Shown here one piece after another: positions 17,066 to 27,492 of a stretch of 64,000 nt of DNA. The notes under the pieces are model-generated. The model ran no database searches, was not told where the DNA came from, and worked only from the letters and a program-made list of their open reading frames with translations. Origin of the DNA: Chitinophagales bacterium (GTDB taxonomy: Bacteria > Bacteroidota > Bacteroidia > Chitinophagales > UBA8649); contig JACJYS010000006.1 in the NCBI GenBank assembly GCA_020635995.1, forward strand, positions 62,001-126,000, read 5' to 3'. Made by a program: the position numbers and the translations under genes. Numbering within the stretch: the first letter of the stretch is position 1; every line of letters starts with the position of its first letter.

Positions 17066-17120
17066 TGTTTTCTTTTTTTTTAATTAATAATTGTTTGTTT
17101 GATTAATAATATAATGTTAG

Positions 17121-17151
17121 CAAAATTACAATAATAATTTAATATTGCAAG
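17121..17151 (-). promoter_or_regulatory. Promoter of the Cys-rich lipoprotein gene
   Basis: On the minus strand TAATTTTG (17128 to 17121) fits TAnnTTTG, and CTTG (17151 to 17148) lies 19 bases upstream as a partial -33 box. The -33 element overlaps the stop codon region of the upstream surface-protein gene. Confidence 0.55.
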
Positions 17152-19875
17152 TTATTTTACAATAAAGTGTTTTTGTATTAAATTACCATCAATATCAATG
17201 CTAATAACGTAAAAACCTGTTCCTAAATTGTTTTGCAAGTTAATATTCTCATAAATCATGCCATTTTGATAACCCATATCTTTAGCAAAGATAGTTCTTC
17301 CAGCCACATCATACACACTATATTTCACACTACTTTCTTTTAAAATATCCATTTTTAAAGTAAATGAACCATTATTTGGATTAGGATATAATGTTAAACT
17401 TCCTTCATCAATAACATCTGAAATTCCTGTTGGACAATTAATAGATAACATTGTAGCACTACCAATTACATTACAAGCATTGTTTATAGTAGGGAAATTA
17501 CTTGGCAATGGTGGTAAAGTAAATGATACTGAAGATGAGGAATTAGGAGCTATATTTACCGTAAATCCAGGAATTGTTATTACTTGGTCTTGTGTAATCA
17601 ACGGACAAGAATCGGCATAAACCGTAGATACAATATTTGGTACTGTTAATGTTAAAGAACCAGTTCCTACATTTAAAGCACTTATACTCCATGTGCCATT
17701 AGGATTTCCACTATATAACCCTGTAAGAGGGAAACATAAACTTCCGCCAGGAACTATAGACGGCAACATATCAATTAAAGCTTTGTTTATTGTATCAGGA
17801 ATTAAAGATTGGAAATTAGCAGGCACTATATCTCTTAAATTTGCTGTACTTCCATCAGGGAAAGTAAATATCAAACTATCTGCAACTAAAAGAACTCCAT
17901 CTGTTGCTGCTATATCTAAACATAATTGAGCATCAGATATACAACCTGAATCAACATTTGGTTGATGTATAATTGAATCTATAACCAAAGCTTCGGCAGA
18001 AATAGGAGTAAAATAGTAATCTCCATTTTCAACGCCATCAGGTAAACTTCCACAATTCAATACTACTCCACTATCATTTGAAGATGGTATAACCCAACCG
18101 TTATCAATAGCTGTTTGTAATGATGTCATATCTGTTACAGGACCATCTGCCTCTGTAGAAATAGCCCAAGCTACATCAAAGCCTGAATTCAAATAAAAGT
18201 CTTCATGACTTATAGTAACTTCTCCTCCTACCCCTAAAGAAGTAGCGTCTGCTGATGAAATACCAGCCACGCAAACTGCAAAAGGAGCAGATAAAGCCTC
18301 ACAACCTAAAGGCGAAGTAAAGCTAACTGTAAATGGAGCATTTAAAGGATTAAATGTTGCTAATGTATCTGCCGTTGCTCCCGGAATAGGAATAGCACTT
18401 CCACTTCCGTTAGCGTACCATTGTACATCAAAACCATTAGGATTATCTACATACAAACCACCATTTGAAGTTACCATAATAGTTGGTGTACTCACAACTT
18501 CTACTATTATCTCCGCAGAATCTGTTAAACTTGGACAAATACTTCCAGTTTCAACTACTTCTGCATTGTAAAATCCTGCATCTGTAACCATTAATGTTGA
18601 ATTTGTTTCACCCAAAATCTCAACACCATCTTTAAACCATTTTACCAAATCATAAGAAGTAGCACCCAAGCTAAGCTCAGTTGAATCTCCTCCACAGATA
18701 GTAAAACCATTAGAAGCTACTAAAGGATTAACGGTAGAAGGTGGTAAAATTTTAACGGTATCCCAATAAACTAAAGTTTCTGCTACTTGAATACTAAGTG
18801 TAACAGTTGATGCATGATTATTATTAGAAGCACCAAATTGACCTCCAACATAGGGGAAAGGAACATAAACTGAAACTGTTCCTAAATTATCATCCGGGGA
18901 TCCAATTATTGGTGTGTTTGTATCTTCATCCCATGCTTGAATTTTAATAGTATCAGAAGTTAACGGAATATTTAAACCTGTCCAAGATTTATTTCTTCCA
19001 CTTCCAGCTCCACCTGTACTTACCCAACCATTTCCACCGTCTATTTTTAAATACGGCTCAGGATCCTGAACTGCTGTTAGTTCTTCAATATCAGGATACC
19101 AACCTCCTGTAAAAGCAGTTGATGCGGCAGAAATATAATATTCGCTAATTTCAACAGTCATTTTTACAGGATAATTTCCAGGAGCACCATAAAATTTACT
19201 TACCGGTTTGCCAGTAGCTGTAGTTCCATCATGAAATTGCCATGAATATGACACAGGGTTTAATATCTCATCGGTAGAACTTAATGTTGTATTAAATTGA
19301 ACGGTTGCAGAATCACAACTTATAGGAGGGCTCATTTGTACTGGTCCACTTCCTGTACCAGGTAAAACTAAAACATACAATTGTAATGGTTGTGCGGCAC
19401 AGTCTGAAATACCAGATATACTACCACAACCTTCTATTGCAACATTAACTACTTTTAAACCAGGAGCACTAAAGGTACTTCCACAAACTGTTATAGCTCC
19501 ATATCTACCATTAGTATTTTGAGGATGATATGTATTACTTGAGGCATTTACTGAATCGGTTCTCCAACTTAAACCTAAAGGAAGGTTGCTCACACCTTGT
19601 ATTTCTATACTGTTTATTGTAGCAGTACCATTTATAGGTGAAGTAATATTTTGCTTTTTAGGAAATAGTGCCTGCACTATTATTGACGTGTCCACACCTT
19701 GCGTTACTTTTAAAGTGTCAATATCCCATGGATCACTATCTATAGTAACTCCTAATGTAAAATCGTCAATTGTTCCCCAAATAGAAGTACTGGGTACTCC
19801 AGAAGAACATTGACTGTAGGTTTTGCTTACAAACAGAGTTATTGCAAACAAAAAAAGTAATTTTCTAAATTTCAT
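17152..19875 (-). CDS. Large T9SS-sorted surface protein with PKD-like and P-domain-like modules
   Basis: 907 residues. Signal peptide (MKFRKLLFLFAITLFVSKTYS). A PKD-like module around 185-245 (SYSWQFHDGTTATGKPVSKF), an Ig-like segment near 395-460 (VKWFKDGVEILGETNSTLMV), a proprotein-convertase P-domain-like stretch near 645-760 (ends NPNGTWSISALNVGTGSLTL) and a C-terminal T9SS sorting domain (LTLYPNPNNGSFTLKM to KHFIVK). No catalytic domain is evident, so it is more likely an adhesin or structural surface protein than an enzyme. Regulated from a good promoter directly upstream. Confidence 0.85.
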   Translation of the reverse strand: MKFRKLLFLFAITLFVSKTYSQCSSGVPSTSIWGTIDDFTLGVTIDSDPWDIDTLKVTQGVDTSIIVQALFPKKQNITSPINGTATINSIEIQGVSNLPLGLSWRTDSVNASSNTYHPQNTNGRYGAITVCGSTFSAPGLKVVNVAIEGCGSISGISDCAAQPLQLYVLVLPGTGSGPVQMSPPISCDSATVQFNTTLSSTDEILNPVSYSWQFHDGTTATGKPVSKFYGAPGNYPVKMTVEISEYYISAASTAFTGGWYPDIEELTAVQDPEPYLKIDGGNGWVSTGGAGSGRNKSWTGLNIPLTSDTIKIQAWDEDTNTPIIGSPDDNLGTVSVYVPFPYVGGQFGASNNNHASTVTLSIQVAETLVYWDTVKILPPSTVNPLVASNGFTICGGDSTELSLGATSYDLVKWFKDGVEILGETNSTLMVTDAGFYNAEVVETGSICPSLTDSAEIIVEVVSTPTIMVTSNGGLYVDNPNGFDVQWYANGSGSAIPIPGATADTLATFNPLNAPFTVSFTSPLGCEALSAPFAVCVAGISSADATSLGVGGEVTISHEDFYLNSGFDVAWAISTEADGPVTDMTSLQTAIDNGWVIPSSNDSGVVLNCGSLPDGVENGDYYFTPISAEALVIDSIIHQPNVDSGCISDAQLCLDIAATDGVLLVADSLIFTFPDGSTANLRDIVPANFQSLIPDTINKALIDMLPSIVPGGSLCFPLTGLYSGNPNGTWSISALNVGTGSLTLTVPNIVSTVYADSCPLITQDQVITIPGFTVNIAPNSSSSVSFTLPPLPSNFPTINNACNVIGSATMLSINCPTGISDVIDEGSLTLYPNPNNGSFTLKMDILKESSVKYSVYDVAGRTIFAKDMGYQNGMIYENINLQNNLGTGFYVISIDIDGNLIQKHFIVK

Positions 19876-19898
19876 GTTGATTTGATTAAATTTAGTAA

Positions 19899-19928
19899 CA
19901 AAGATATGAATAAAAGTTAAGTTTCAAA
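19899..19928 (-). promoter_or_regulatory. Promoter of the large T9SS surface protein
   Basis: TTTG (-33, 19928 to 19925) and TATCTTTG (-7, 19906 to 19899) on the minus strand with an 18-base spacer, close to the Bacteroidota consensus. Leader about 17 bases. Confidence 0.65.
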
Positions 19929-20072
19929 ACAAGAAAATTATTAATCGCCATAACTTCTGAAAATGAAAATGTTAAATTAACTTATCGTTAAAAATCTTTT
20001 TTAGAAATTTAATATTTTTTATGATTTCAAAATTTGTATATCTTAGCACTCACAAATCATTAAAACAACTTT

Positions 20073-22646
20073 ATGAAACACATTTTTTTTACATTATTAC
20101 TAACAACCCTAACATTTTTTACTTACGCTCAAAACGGAACTATTAAAGGTAAAGTAACTGAGCAAAATGGCGAACCTGCTATTCAAGCTAACATTATTAT
20201 TGATGTATCTAAAGGTTGGGCTACGGTTACAGATTTTGATGGAAATTATACTTTATCTGTACCGGCAGGTTCTTATGCCGTATTGTATAGATATATAGGT
20301 AAAGAAGATAAAATAATAAAAGTAGATCTTAAAGCTGGAGAAACAATAACAGAAAACGTTGCTTTTAAAGAAAAAGAAGAATTAATTAACACCGTAGTGG
20401 TTTCTGCTTCTAAATATGAAAAGAAGCTAAGTGAAGAAACCGTAAGTATGGAAGTACTTAAAAGTGACCTCCTTCAAGCAAATAATATTACTAATGTAGA
20501 AGACGGGATGAATAAAGTACCAGGAGTAACATTAGTAGAAGGTCAAGCCAATATACGTGGTGGTGCAGGGTGGAGCTATGGAGCTGGTAGCCGTGTTATG
20601 ATACTATTTGATGATATGCCATTATTAAGTGCTGACGCTGCTGATACTAAATGGAGTTTTATGCCAACAGAGAATATAGAACAAATTGAAGTTATTAAAG
20701 GAGCAGCTTCTTCTCTTTATGGTTCAGGAGCACTTAATGGTGTTATTAATGTTAGAACAGGATATGCTAAATCTACTCCGGAAACAAATGTTAGTATATG
20801 GAGTGGTATTTTTGCCGGACCAAGGGATAAAAGTGCTGGCTGGTGGTATGATGATAATTCTCAACCATTTTTTACAGGTTTTAATTTTGTTCATAAAAGA
20901 AAAATTAAAAGATTTGACGTAGTAGTAAATGGTGCTTTTTCTCAAAATAAAGATCCTTTAAAAGAAAATAGTGGTGGAGATGCTCGTGTAGGAGGAAAAT
21001 TCAGATTTAGACCTAAAAAAGTTGAAGGTCTTTCTGTAGGAGTCAATCTTAATGTATATAGAAGTTGGGGCTCTGCTTTTTTCCTATGGAATGGCTCTGG
21101 AGACCAATCAAGAGTACCTATGCCTAATACCGCAAGTGCATACCAAAACAATAGAATTGCTATTGATCCCTTTATAACCTATGTTGATAAAAAAGAAAAT
21201 ACATTTAGTTTAAAAACTAGATACTTTAATACGACCAATAGAAACAATACAGGACAAGGCTCTAAACCAATCATGTATATGTTTGATGCACAGTATAGCA
21301 GATATTTCAATAAATTAAAAATGAGTGTAGTAGGTGGTTTATTTGGATACTACTCTACAGTAAGAAGCCCTGAAGGCAGAGGAGGTGCATCTTTAGTAGG
21401 AGAACATAATGGTACAAACATAGCACCTTATGTACAATTAGAAAAGAAACTATTTGCTAATAAATTAAATTTAACTTTTGGGTCTAGGTATGAATTTTTC
21501 TACATAAAATCATTAACTTTCAATGAAAAAAAGAAAAGTGCCGGAGATAATAGTAAAGAAGACAATCTAAACAGACCCTTGTTCAGAGTAGGTGCAAACT
21601 ACTCCCCTGCTAAAGCAACTTTTATTAGAGCTTCTTGGGGCGAAGGTTTTAGATACCCATCAATGGCTGAGCTATATATCAATAGCAACATAGGAGGTAT
21701 TGGACTGTACCCTAATCCCAAATTAAGACCAGAAAAAGGTTGGTATGCAGAGTTAGGTGTAAAACAAGGTTTTAAAATTGGAGATTGGGGAGCTTATGTA
21801 GATGTTGCAGGATTTGTTAATAAATACCAAGATATGATGGAATTTAACTTTGGTCAATTTGGTGAGTTTAATGCGGGAAAAATAATTAACGATTTAGCAA
21901 ATGGCACTCCATTATCAATTATAGATTTAGGTGTAGGCTTCTCTTCTCAAAACGTTGGAGAGACCTTAATCGCAGGAGTTGAAATTTCAGGAGGAAGTCA
22001 GGGAAAAATAGGAAATTTCCCTTTAAATATATTGGTAGGTTATACTTATATAGAACCAATTCCTTTAAACTGGGATGACCCTGTAGTATTTTACAATACA
22101 AAAGGCGAAGAAGTTATACCCGGAGAAAGTGGAGTAGAACAATTTACAAACCTAAGCTCTACTTCTGATGGAGGCAATAACTATTCTTCCGTTTCTTCAT
22201 CAAATGAAAAAGTACTAAAATACAGAAATAAACACACCTTTATGATTGATGTTTCTACAAGCTTTAAAAAGTTTGATTTTGGTATTTCAGTACAATATAG
22301 AAGTTGGATGCAAAATATTGACCAACTTTTTGTAAGCGATTTATTTACTGAAACAATCCCTGAAGATGCATTAATTAGAAGCTTCACTAGCGACATTAAT
22401 AATGTAGAAGAATTAATAGGCACAGAAGCTTTCTCTGGATTAAAAGCATACAGACAAAAATATGATGGAAGAGGAACTACTCTATTAGACGCAAGAATTG
22501 CCTATAATTTTAATGATAGAGCTAAGTTATCTTTAGTAGGTAAAAATCTATTAAATTTAACTTATGATATACGTCCTACATTATTAGGAGACCCTATGAG
22601 TTTTGCCTTACAATTTAATTATAATTTTAAGCACGATAAAAAGTAA
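20073..22646 (+). CDS. TonB-dependent receptor with carboxypeptidase-like N-terminal domain (first of a tandem pair)
   Basis: 857 residues. Signal peptide (MKHIFFTLLLTTLTFFTYAQ), a carboxypeptidase-regulatory-like domain about 21-105 (GTIKGKVTEQNGEPAIQANI, DFDGNYTLSVPAGSY), plug about 115-225 (NIRGGAGWSYGAGSRVMILF, IEVIKGAASSLYGSGALNGV), then a beta-barrel ending in an aromatic residue pattern (FALQFNYNF). It imports a substrate across the outer membrane with TonB energy. No SusD partner follows, so a polysaccharide role is less likely. Strongly similar in layout to the next gene; a terminator separates them. Confidence 0.93.
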   Translation: MKHIFFTLLLTTLTFFTYAQNGTIKGKVTEQNGEPAIQANIIIDVSKGWATVTDFDGNYTLSVPAGSYAVLYRYIGKEDKIIKVDLKAGETITENVAFKEKEELINTVVVSASKYEKKLSEETVSMEVLKSDLLQANNITNVEDGMNKVPGVTLVEGQANIRGGAGWSYGAGSRVMILFDDMPLLSADAADTKWSFMPTENIEQIEVIKGAASSLYGSGALNGVINVRTGYAKSTPETNVSIWSGIFAGPRDKSAGWWYDDNSQPFFTGFNFVHKRKIKRFDVVVNGAFSQNKDPLKENSGGDARVGGKFRFRPKKVEGLSVGVNLNVYRSWGSAFFLWNGSGDQSRVPMPNTASAYQNNRIAIDPFITYVDKKENTFSLKTRYFNTTNRNNTGQGSKPIMYMFDAQYSRYFNKLKMSVVGGLFGYYSTVRSPEGRGGASLVGEHNGTNIAPYVQLEKKLFANKLNLTFGSRYEFFYIKSLTFNEKKKSAGDNSKEDNLNRPLFRVGANYSPAKATFIRASWGEGFRYPSMAELYINSNIGGIGLYPNPKLRPEKGWYAELGVKQGFKIGDWGAYVDVAGFVNKYQDMMEFNFGQFGEFNAGKIINDLANGTPLSIIDLGVGFSSQNVGETLIAGVEISGGSQGKIGNFPLNILVGYTYIEPIPLNWDDPVVFYNTKGEEVIPGESGVEQFTNLSSTSDGGNNYSSVSSSNEKVLKYRNKHTFMIDVSTSFKKFDFGISVQYRSWMQNIDQLFVSDLFTETIPEDALIRSFTSDINNVEELIGTEAFSGLKAYRQKYDGRGTTLLDARIAYNFNDRAKLSLVGKNLLNLTYDIRPTLLGDPMSFALQFNYNFKHDKK

Positions 22647-22716
22647 AATGTTAATAAATTCAAGTACGTATTTTCACAATCTGTACTTTTCTTTTTAAAT
22701 AAGATATTATCTTTGC

Positions 22717-22748
22717 AAGGCTAATCTGTAATATGATTAGCCTTTTTG
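22717..22748 (+). terminator. Intrinsic terminator between the tandem TonB receptors
   Basis: Stem AAGGCTAATC/GATTAGCCTT with an eight-base loop, followed by TTTTG. The ATG of the second receptor is about 20 bases downstream, so the second receptor must be reached by readthrough or by a promoter hidden in the stem region. Confidence 0.8.
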
Positions 22749-22766
22749 TTTAACCAAACACAGTTT

Positions 22767-25121
22767 ATGACAAAATTCTATTTATTAGCTCTCAATTGTT
22801 TACTTTTCATCTCCTTATTTAGCCAAAATGCTACACTTAAAGGAAAAGTTATAGACCAAGATAAACAAGGTATGTATGCCGTAAATGTAGTAATAGATGC
22901 CGCTAAAGGATGGGCTACACAAACAGACTTTGACGGAAACTACACACTTTCTGTACCTGCCGGAAAATACTACGTACTTTTTAGTTTTATAGGTAAAAAA
23001 CAAAACATTAAAGAAGTTTACCTAACCGCAGGAGAAACCAAAACACTCAATGCCACCATGCAAGACAGTGAAGTGGAAATAGACATTGTTACCGTAACAG
23101 GAGGTAAATACGAAAAGAAATTTGGAGAAGAAATAGTTTCAATGGAAGTTTTATCTCCTAATATTATAGAAAATAACGTAGCACAAGCCGAAGAAGCCTT
23201 AAACAAAGTGCCCGGTTATACACAGCTGGGCGAAAGTCCAAGTATTAGAGGTGGTAGTGGTTGGAGTTCTACAGCATCAAGCCGAGTATTATTTTTAATA
23301 GACGGAGTACCTCAGTTAAGCCCCGAAAATGGAGGTGTTTTTATGGAAACACTACCTTTAGAAAACTTACAACAAGTGGAAGTTATTAAAGGAGCGTCTT
23401 CTGCTCTTTATGGTTCTTCTGCATTAAACGGTATTATTAACTTTAGAACCGCTTGGCCTACAGATACAGTACCTTTTAGAAGAATAACTACAGGAATTGG
23501 GGTTTATCAAAAATTTACATCAAATCTTATTAAAAAAAGAAATGACAACCCTAATAGAATGAAAGACCCAAACTGGTGGTGGGACGACTACAATCATCTT
23601 CCCGTATTTTTTAATACAACTTATGAACACCGCCAACGTTTTAAAAACTTAGATTTAGTATTAGGAGCTCATTACCGCCATGACCAAAGTTTTAGAAAAG
23701 ATAATGAATATGACCGTTTTAGAATTAATGGCAAAATACGTCATATTTCTAAGAAAAATCCCGGATTAAACTATGGTACAGCTTGGAACTTTGTATATCA
23801 AGAAGGTGGACAGTTTTTCTTGCAAAGTGGAATAGATGAAGACATTTTAATACCTTCTGACCCTACTAATCCCTTCAAAGCTGATGTAAGAACAGACTAT
23901 GTTGACAGAAGAATATCGCTTTCTCCTTTTTTAAATTACTTTGATAAAAAAGAGAATAAGCACGCCATTAGAATGCGTTATTACAATAACCAATCTACAA
24001 ACTTCAACTTAGAGTCAATGCAAACCAACCATATTTATGGCGAATATAATTTTACTAAAGATTTTACTGCCATTGGTTTAACTATTATAACAGGAGCAAC
24101 AGGCTCATACACTACCTCTAAAGGAAATACTTTTACTACAGGCAACCATTTTGCTGTTAACACAGGTGCATTTATTCAAGCAGAAAAAAAATTCTTTGAT
24201 AAATTAACTATTTCCGGTGGTTTAAGAGCTGAATACAATAAAATAGATTCTATAACTCCTCAAAATAAATTGCAATTTTTAAGCTTATTTAAAAAGAATG
24301 GTACTATAAAATCGCCAGTTAGACCATTATTTAGATTTGGTGTAAACTACGAAGTAGTAAAAGGAACCTATTTAAGAGGTGGTTTTGGACAAGGATTTAG
24401 AGTGCCTACTATGACTGAATATTTTATTCAAACTAAAAGAGGCTTGGAAGTACAACCCAATCCCTACTTACTACCTGAAGCCGGGTGGAGTACCGAGTTA
24501 GGTGTAAAACAAGGCGTTAAAGTAGGAAATTGGCAAGGCTTTTTTGATTTTGCCGGATTTTATACCGCATATATTGACTTAATAGATTTTGATTTCGGTC
24601 AAGGATTTGCCATACAAGCTCAAAACTTTGATGACGCCACTATTGCAGGATTTGAAATTTCGGCAATGGGACAAGGCAAACTATTTACTTACCCACTACA
24701 ATTTTTAGTAGGATACTCTTTTATTAATCCGGTATTAAAAAACCTAACCGGAGCAGAAAAACAACAAAGAATAGCCGCTTATGGTCCTAAAAACTATAAA
24801 TACTTAAACTACAGAAGTAAACATAATTTTAAAGCCGATATAGAAGGTACAGTTAAAAACTTTACCATGGGTCTTTCAGGTATTTATGTTAGTAATATGA
24901 TAAACATACCCGTAACAAGAGGAATTAACGGTGTAAATGCCTTTAGAGAAAAACACGACAAAGGTTATTTCCTTTTAGATGCCAGAATTAGACTAAATAT
25001 TAAAGACCATAGCAACTTAACTTTTATTGCTAAAAATATTTTAAATATTGAATACAGCCAAAGACCGGGCATAATAGAAGCACCAAGAAACTACGCTTTA
25101 CAGTTTCAATACGGATTTTAA
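22767..25121 (+). CDS. TonB-dependent receptor, second of the tandem pair
   Basis: 784 residues from the ATG at 22767; the frame is open upstream to a TTG at 22746, but the ATG gives a proper signal peptide (MTKFYLLALNCLLFISLFSQ). Same architecture as its neighbour: carboxypeptidase-like domain (ATLKGKVIDQDKQGMYAVNV, DFDGNYTLSVPAGKY), plug (SIRGGSGWSSTASSRVLFLI), barrel ending LQFQYGF. Shared phrases such as KGWAT-TDFDGNYTLSVPAG show a duplication. It precedes the ceramidase-like gene by 79 bases with no terminator, so the two may be co-transcribed. Confidence 0.92.
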   Translation: MTKFYLLALNCLLFISLFSQNATLKGKVIDQDKQGMYAVNVVIDAAKGWATQTDFDGNYTLSVPAGKYYVLFSFIGKKQNIKEVYLTAGETKTLNATMQDSEVEIDIVTVTGGKYEKKFGEEIVSMEVLSPNIIENNVAQAEEALNKVPGYTQLGESPSIRGGSGWSSTASSRVLFLIDGVPQLSPENGGVFMETLPLENLQQVEVIKGASSALYGSSALNGIINFRTAWPTDTVPFRRITTGIGVYQKFTSNLIKKRNDNPNRMKDPNWWWDDYNHLPVFFNTTYEHRQRFKNLDLVLGAHYRHDQSFRKDNEYDRFRINGKIRHISKKNPGLNYGTAWNFVYQEGGQFFLQSGIDEDILIPSDPTNPFKADVRTDYVDRRISLSPFLNYFDKKENKHAIRMRYYNNQSTNFNLESMQTNHIYGEYNFTKDFTAIGLTIITGATGSYTTSKGNTFTTGNHFAVNTGAFIQAEKKFFDKLTISGGLRAEYNKIDSITPQNKLQFLSLFKKNGTIKSPVRPLFRFGVNYEVVKGTYLRGGFGQGFRVPTMTEYFIQTKRGLEVQPNPYLLPEAGWSTELGVKQGVKVGNWQGFFDFAGFYTAYIDLIDFDFGQGFAIQAQNFDDATIAGFEISAMGQGKLFTYPLQFLVGYSFINPVLKNLTGAEKQQRIAAYGPKNYKYLNYRSKHNFKADIEGTVKNFTMGLSGIYVSNMINIPVTRGINGVNAFREKHDKGYFLLDARIRLNIKDHSNLTFIAKNILNIEYSQRPGIIEAPRNYALQFQYGF

Positions 25122-25200
25122 GAATTATTTAATAAAATAGTTCGTTAAGCCACAATACTTTATCTAATTTAGTGTTTAATATAAAAACACTTAAAATTAC

Positions 25201-27048
25201 ATGTTATTAGGAACAGGAAAAGCAGACATAACTGCTTTTAAAGAAGGCGTGGGTATGCTTGGTTATGGGCAGGCATTCAATATTATGGAAAATGTGGCTA
25301 CGCCACTTTATGCAAGGGCATTTCTTTTTAAAACAGATGAAAAATTAATAGCTTACATAAATTGCGAATTAGGTTTTATAACTCCTTCATTAAAAAGAGG
25401 TGTAGTAAAAAAACTAAGGCGAAAACACGACAAAACGGAATATAATAATAACAATATCCTATTAGCAGCACAGCACACCCACAGCGGCCCCAGTGGCTTT
25501 TCGCACCATGGATTGTATAATACCAATAGTCCCGGTTTTGTATTAGAAATTTATAATAAAATAGTAGATGGAATAGTAGAAGCTATTTTAAAAGCTGAAG
25601 AAAATTTTGAAGAAGTTTCAGTTCAATATTCTGAGGGCGAATTTGAAGAAGAAAAAGAAGTAGGTTTTCAACGTTCGTTAAAAGCTTATTTAAAAAATCC
25701 CGAAGCCAAAAAAATAACTAAAAAAGAACTTCATTTAGGCATCAATAGAGAAATGAGGCTACTAAAATTTGTAAACGAAAAAAATGAAATAAAAGGAAGC
25801 ATAAATTGGTTTGGTACTCACCCTACCAGTTTGCCTAATACTAATACATCTGTTTGTAGCGATAACAAAGGCTTTGCCGCACAATATTTAGAAGATGATT
25901 TGCAAAAAAATAAAACTGATTTTTTAGGCATTTTTGCTCAAGGAAGCTGTGGAGATGTTTCGCCAAGATTTCAATACAACAAAAAACATTCAAGAATAAG
26001 AGGAAAATTAGACGGTAAATTTTTGAATGATGACATGAAAAGTGCTCAATACAACGGTCAACTTCAATATGAAAAAGCAAAAGAGCTAATTACAAAAGAA
26101 AATCAAACTAAAATTGAAGTAAATGAGTTAGATTATGGATTAATGTATGTTGACTTTAGCAATATTATTATTGACGAAAAATTTACCGGAGGTATTAAAA
26201 ATGCAAGAACAAGTCCTTCGTGTATGGGTGTTGCGTTTTTAAAAGGAGCTCCTGACGGACCTGGCATGTTAGAGCCTTTTGCGTATATAACTGCTTTGCT
26301 AAGCCGTGCCGTAAAAGCAGGAGAATACGTGCGTGCTTTATTTATGCCAAAAGAATGGGGCATGGCTATGCGACAAAAATATACTTCGCAGGGAAATAAA
26401 GATATAGCCATAGAATCTGGTGACAGAAAAATAATGGCTACTTATGATATTAATAATTTAATATTGCCCGCTTGGGTTGATGAAACTATTAGCAATCTTA
26501 AAAAATTTCACAGACGTGGAGCTTTAGATAAAAACCCGTGGACTCCTCAAATTTTGCCACTTCAAATAGTAAAATTAGGCACCATTGCTATATGTGCTTT
26601 TCCGTTTGAAATAACAACTATAGCCGCTCAAAGATTGCAAAAAACTATAGAAGATATTTTAATAGGAAATGGTGGATATACTAAAGTAATATTAAACCCC
26701 TACTCTAACGCTTACAATGGCTATATTACAACTTATGAAGAATATCAAGTGCAGTGCTACGAAGGTGGGCATACCGTTTTTGGAGAATGGAGTTTAGCCG
26801 CTTTACAAACCGAATTTGAAAAATTAGCCAAAGAAATGCTTAAAACTGAAGATGAAAGAAATTTAAGTCATGACGTAACGCCTTTAGTATTTACAAAAGA
26901 AGATTTAAACAAATTTTCATATTTTAAAGGGCAATATTATTTGAACACTATAAAAAGAAAAGAACGCTTAGCAAAGGTAAAAGCAAGACGAAGAAATAAA
27001 TTGGAAAAACGCAAAGAAAGAATACAAAAAAAGCTTGATGATCTTTAG
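25201..27048 (+). CDS. Neutral ceramidase-like amidohydrolase without a visible signal peptide
   Basis: 615 residues. N-terminal LLGTGKADITAF is the family opening (GxGxxDITGP). Zinc ligands fit AAQHTHSGPSGFSHH (about 88-102) and INWFGTHPTSL (about 200-210); the nucleophilic Ser region reads NTSVCSDNKGFAA (about 215-227). The C-terminal NAYNGYITTYEEYQVQCYEG matches the Tyr-containing segment that binds zinc in ceramidases. These enzymes hydrolyse the amide of ceramide or N-acyl amides. Unlike secreted homologues it begins with MLLGTGKADI and lacks a signal peptide, so it appears cytoplasmic. The tail is very basic (KARRRNKLEKRKERIQKK). Substrate uncertain. Confidence 0.85.
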   Translation: MLLGTGKADITAFKEGVGMLGYGQAFNIMENVATPLYARAFLFKTDEKLIAYINCELGFITPSLKRGVVKKLRRKHDKTEYNNNNILLAAQHTHSGPSGFSHHGLYNTNSPGFVLEIYNKIVDGIVEAILKAEENFEEVSVQYSEGEFEEEKEVGFQRSLKAYLKNPEAKKITKKELHLGINREMRLLKFVNEKNEIKGSINWFGTHPTSLPNTNTSVCSDNKGFAAQYLEDDLQKNKTDFLGIFAQGSCGDVSPRFQYNKKHSRIRGKLDGKFLNDDMKSAQYNGQLQYEKAKELITKENQTKIEVNELDYGLMYVDFSNIIIDEKFTGGIKNARTSPSCMGVAFLKGAPDGPGMLEPFAYITALLSRAVKAGEYVRALFMPKEWGMAMRQKYTSQGNKDIAIESGDRKIMATYDINNLILPAWVDETISNLKKFHRRGALDKNPWTPQILPLQIVKLGTIAICAFPFEITTIAAQRLQKTIEDILIGNGGYTKVILNPYSNAYNGYITTYEEYQVQCYEGGHTVFGEWSLAALQTEFEKLAKEMLKTEDERNLSHDVTPLVFTKEDLNKFSYFKGQYYLNTIKRKERLAKVKARRRNKLEKRKERIQKKLDDL

Positions 27049-27108
27049 ACATTTTCTTAGTTTTTAGAAATATAAACGCTATTTTCTAATAGAACAAATG
27101 ACACAAAT

Positions 27109-27139
27109 AAAAAAGGAGGCTAAATTAGCCCCCTTTTTT
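27109..27139. terminator. Bidirectional intrinsic terminator
   Basis: Stem AAAAAGGAGGCTAA against TTAGCCCCCTTTTT with one A-C mismatch and a one-base loop, flanked by A and T runs. Lies between the convergent ceramidase-like and lipoprotein genes. Confidence 0.85.
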
Positions 27140-27162
27140 ATTGTAAAATGTTTGAGTTAAAA

Positions 27163-27450
27163 TTACTCAGTAGCTTCTTTTACTTTTGTAGCAGCATTGT
27201 TAACTGCATCTTTAGCAGCATCAACACCGTCTTGAGCAGCACCTTCTACAGCGTCAGCAGCGTTTTCTACAGCTTCGCCAGCAGCGTCAGCAGCATTTTC
27301 TACAGCAGTACCTGCGTCTTCCACAGCTTCTTCTACAGTAGTTTCAGTTTCAGTTGTTGTTTCTTCTACAGCTTCTTCAGTAGAACTTGAATTGCAAGAA
27401 AATACGAATAAACCTAATACTGCAACTAAAATAAGTGATAATTTTTTCAT
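27163..27450 (-). CDS. Small Ala/Glu-rich lipoprotein
   Basis: 95 residues. Lipobox VFSC with Cys19, then a low-complexity region of amphipathic heptad/undecad-type repeats (AVENAADAAGEAVENAADAV). Such sequences resemble YtxH/LEA-type helices; function unknown. The highly repetitive GCAGCA/GCTTC coding pattern also makes this locus prone to length change. It has a well-placed promoter. Confidence 0.75.
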   Translation of the reverse strand: MKKLSLILVAVLGLFVFSCNSSSTEEAVEETTTETETTVEEAVEDAGTAVENAADAAGEAVENAADAVEGAAQDGVDAAKDAVNNAATKVKEATE

Positions 27451-27492
27451 CTTTAAATTGTTTTTTTGTTTTTAAATTGTGAATAATGGGTG

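Noticed and set aside
22746..22766. TTG at 22746 as start of the second TonB receptor
   Set aside because: The ATG at 22767 gives a clean signal peptide; the seven residues before it do not belong to one, and the stretch overlaps the T-run of the terminator.
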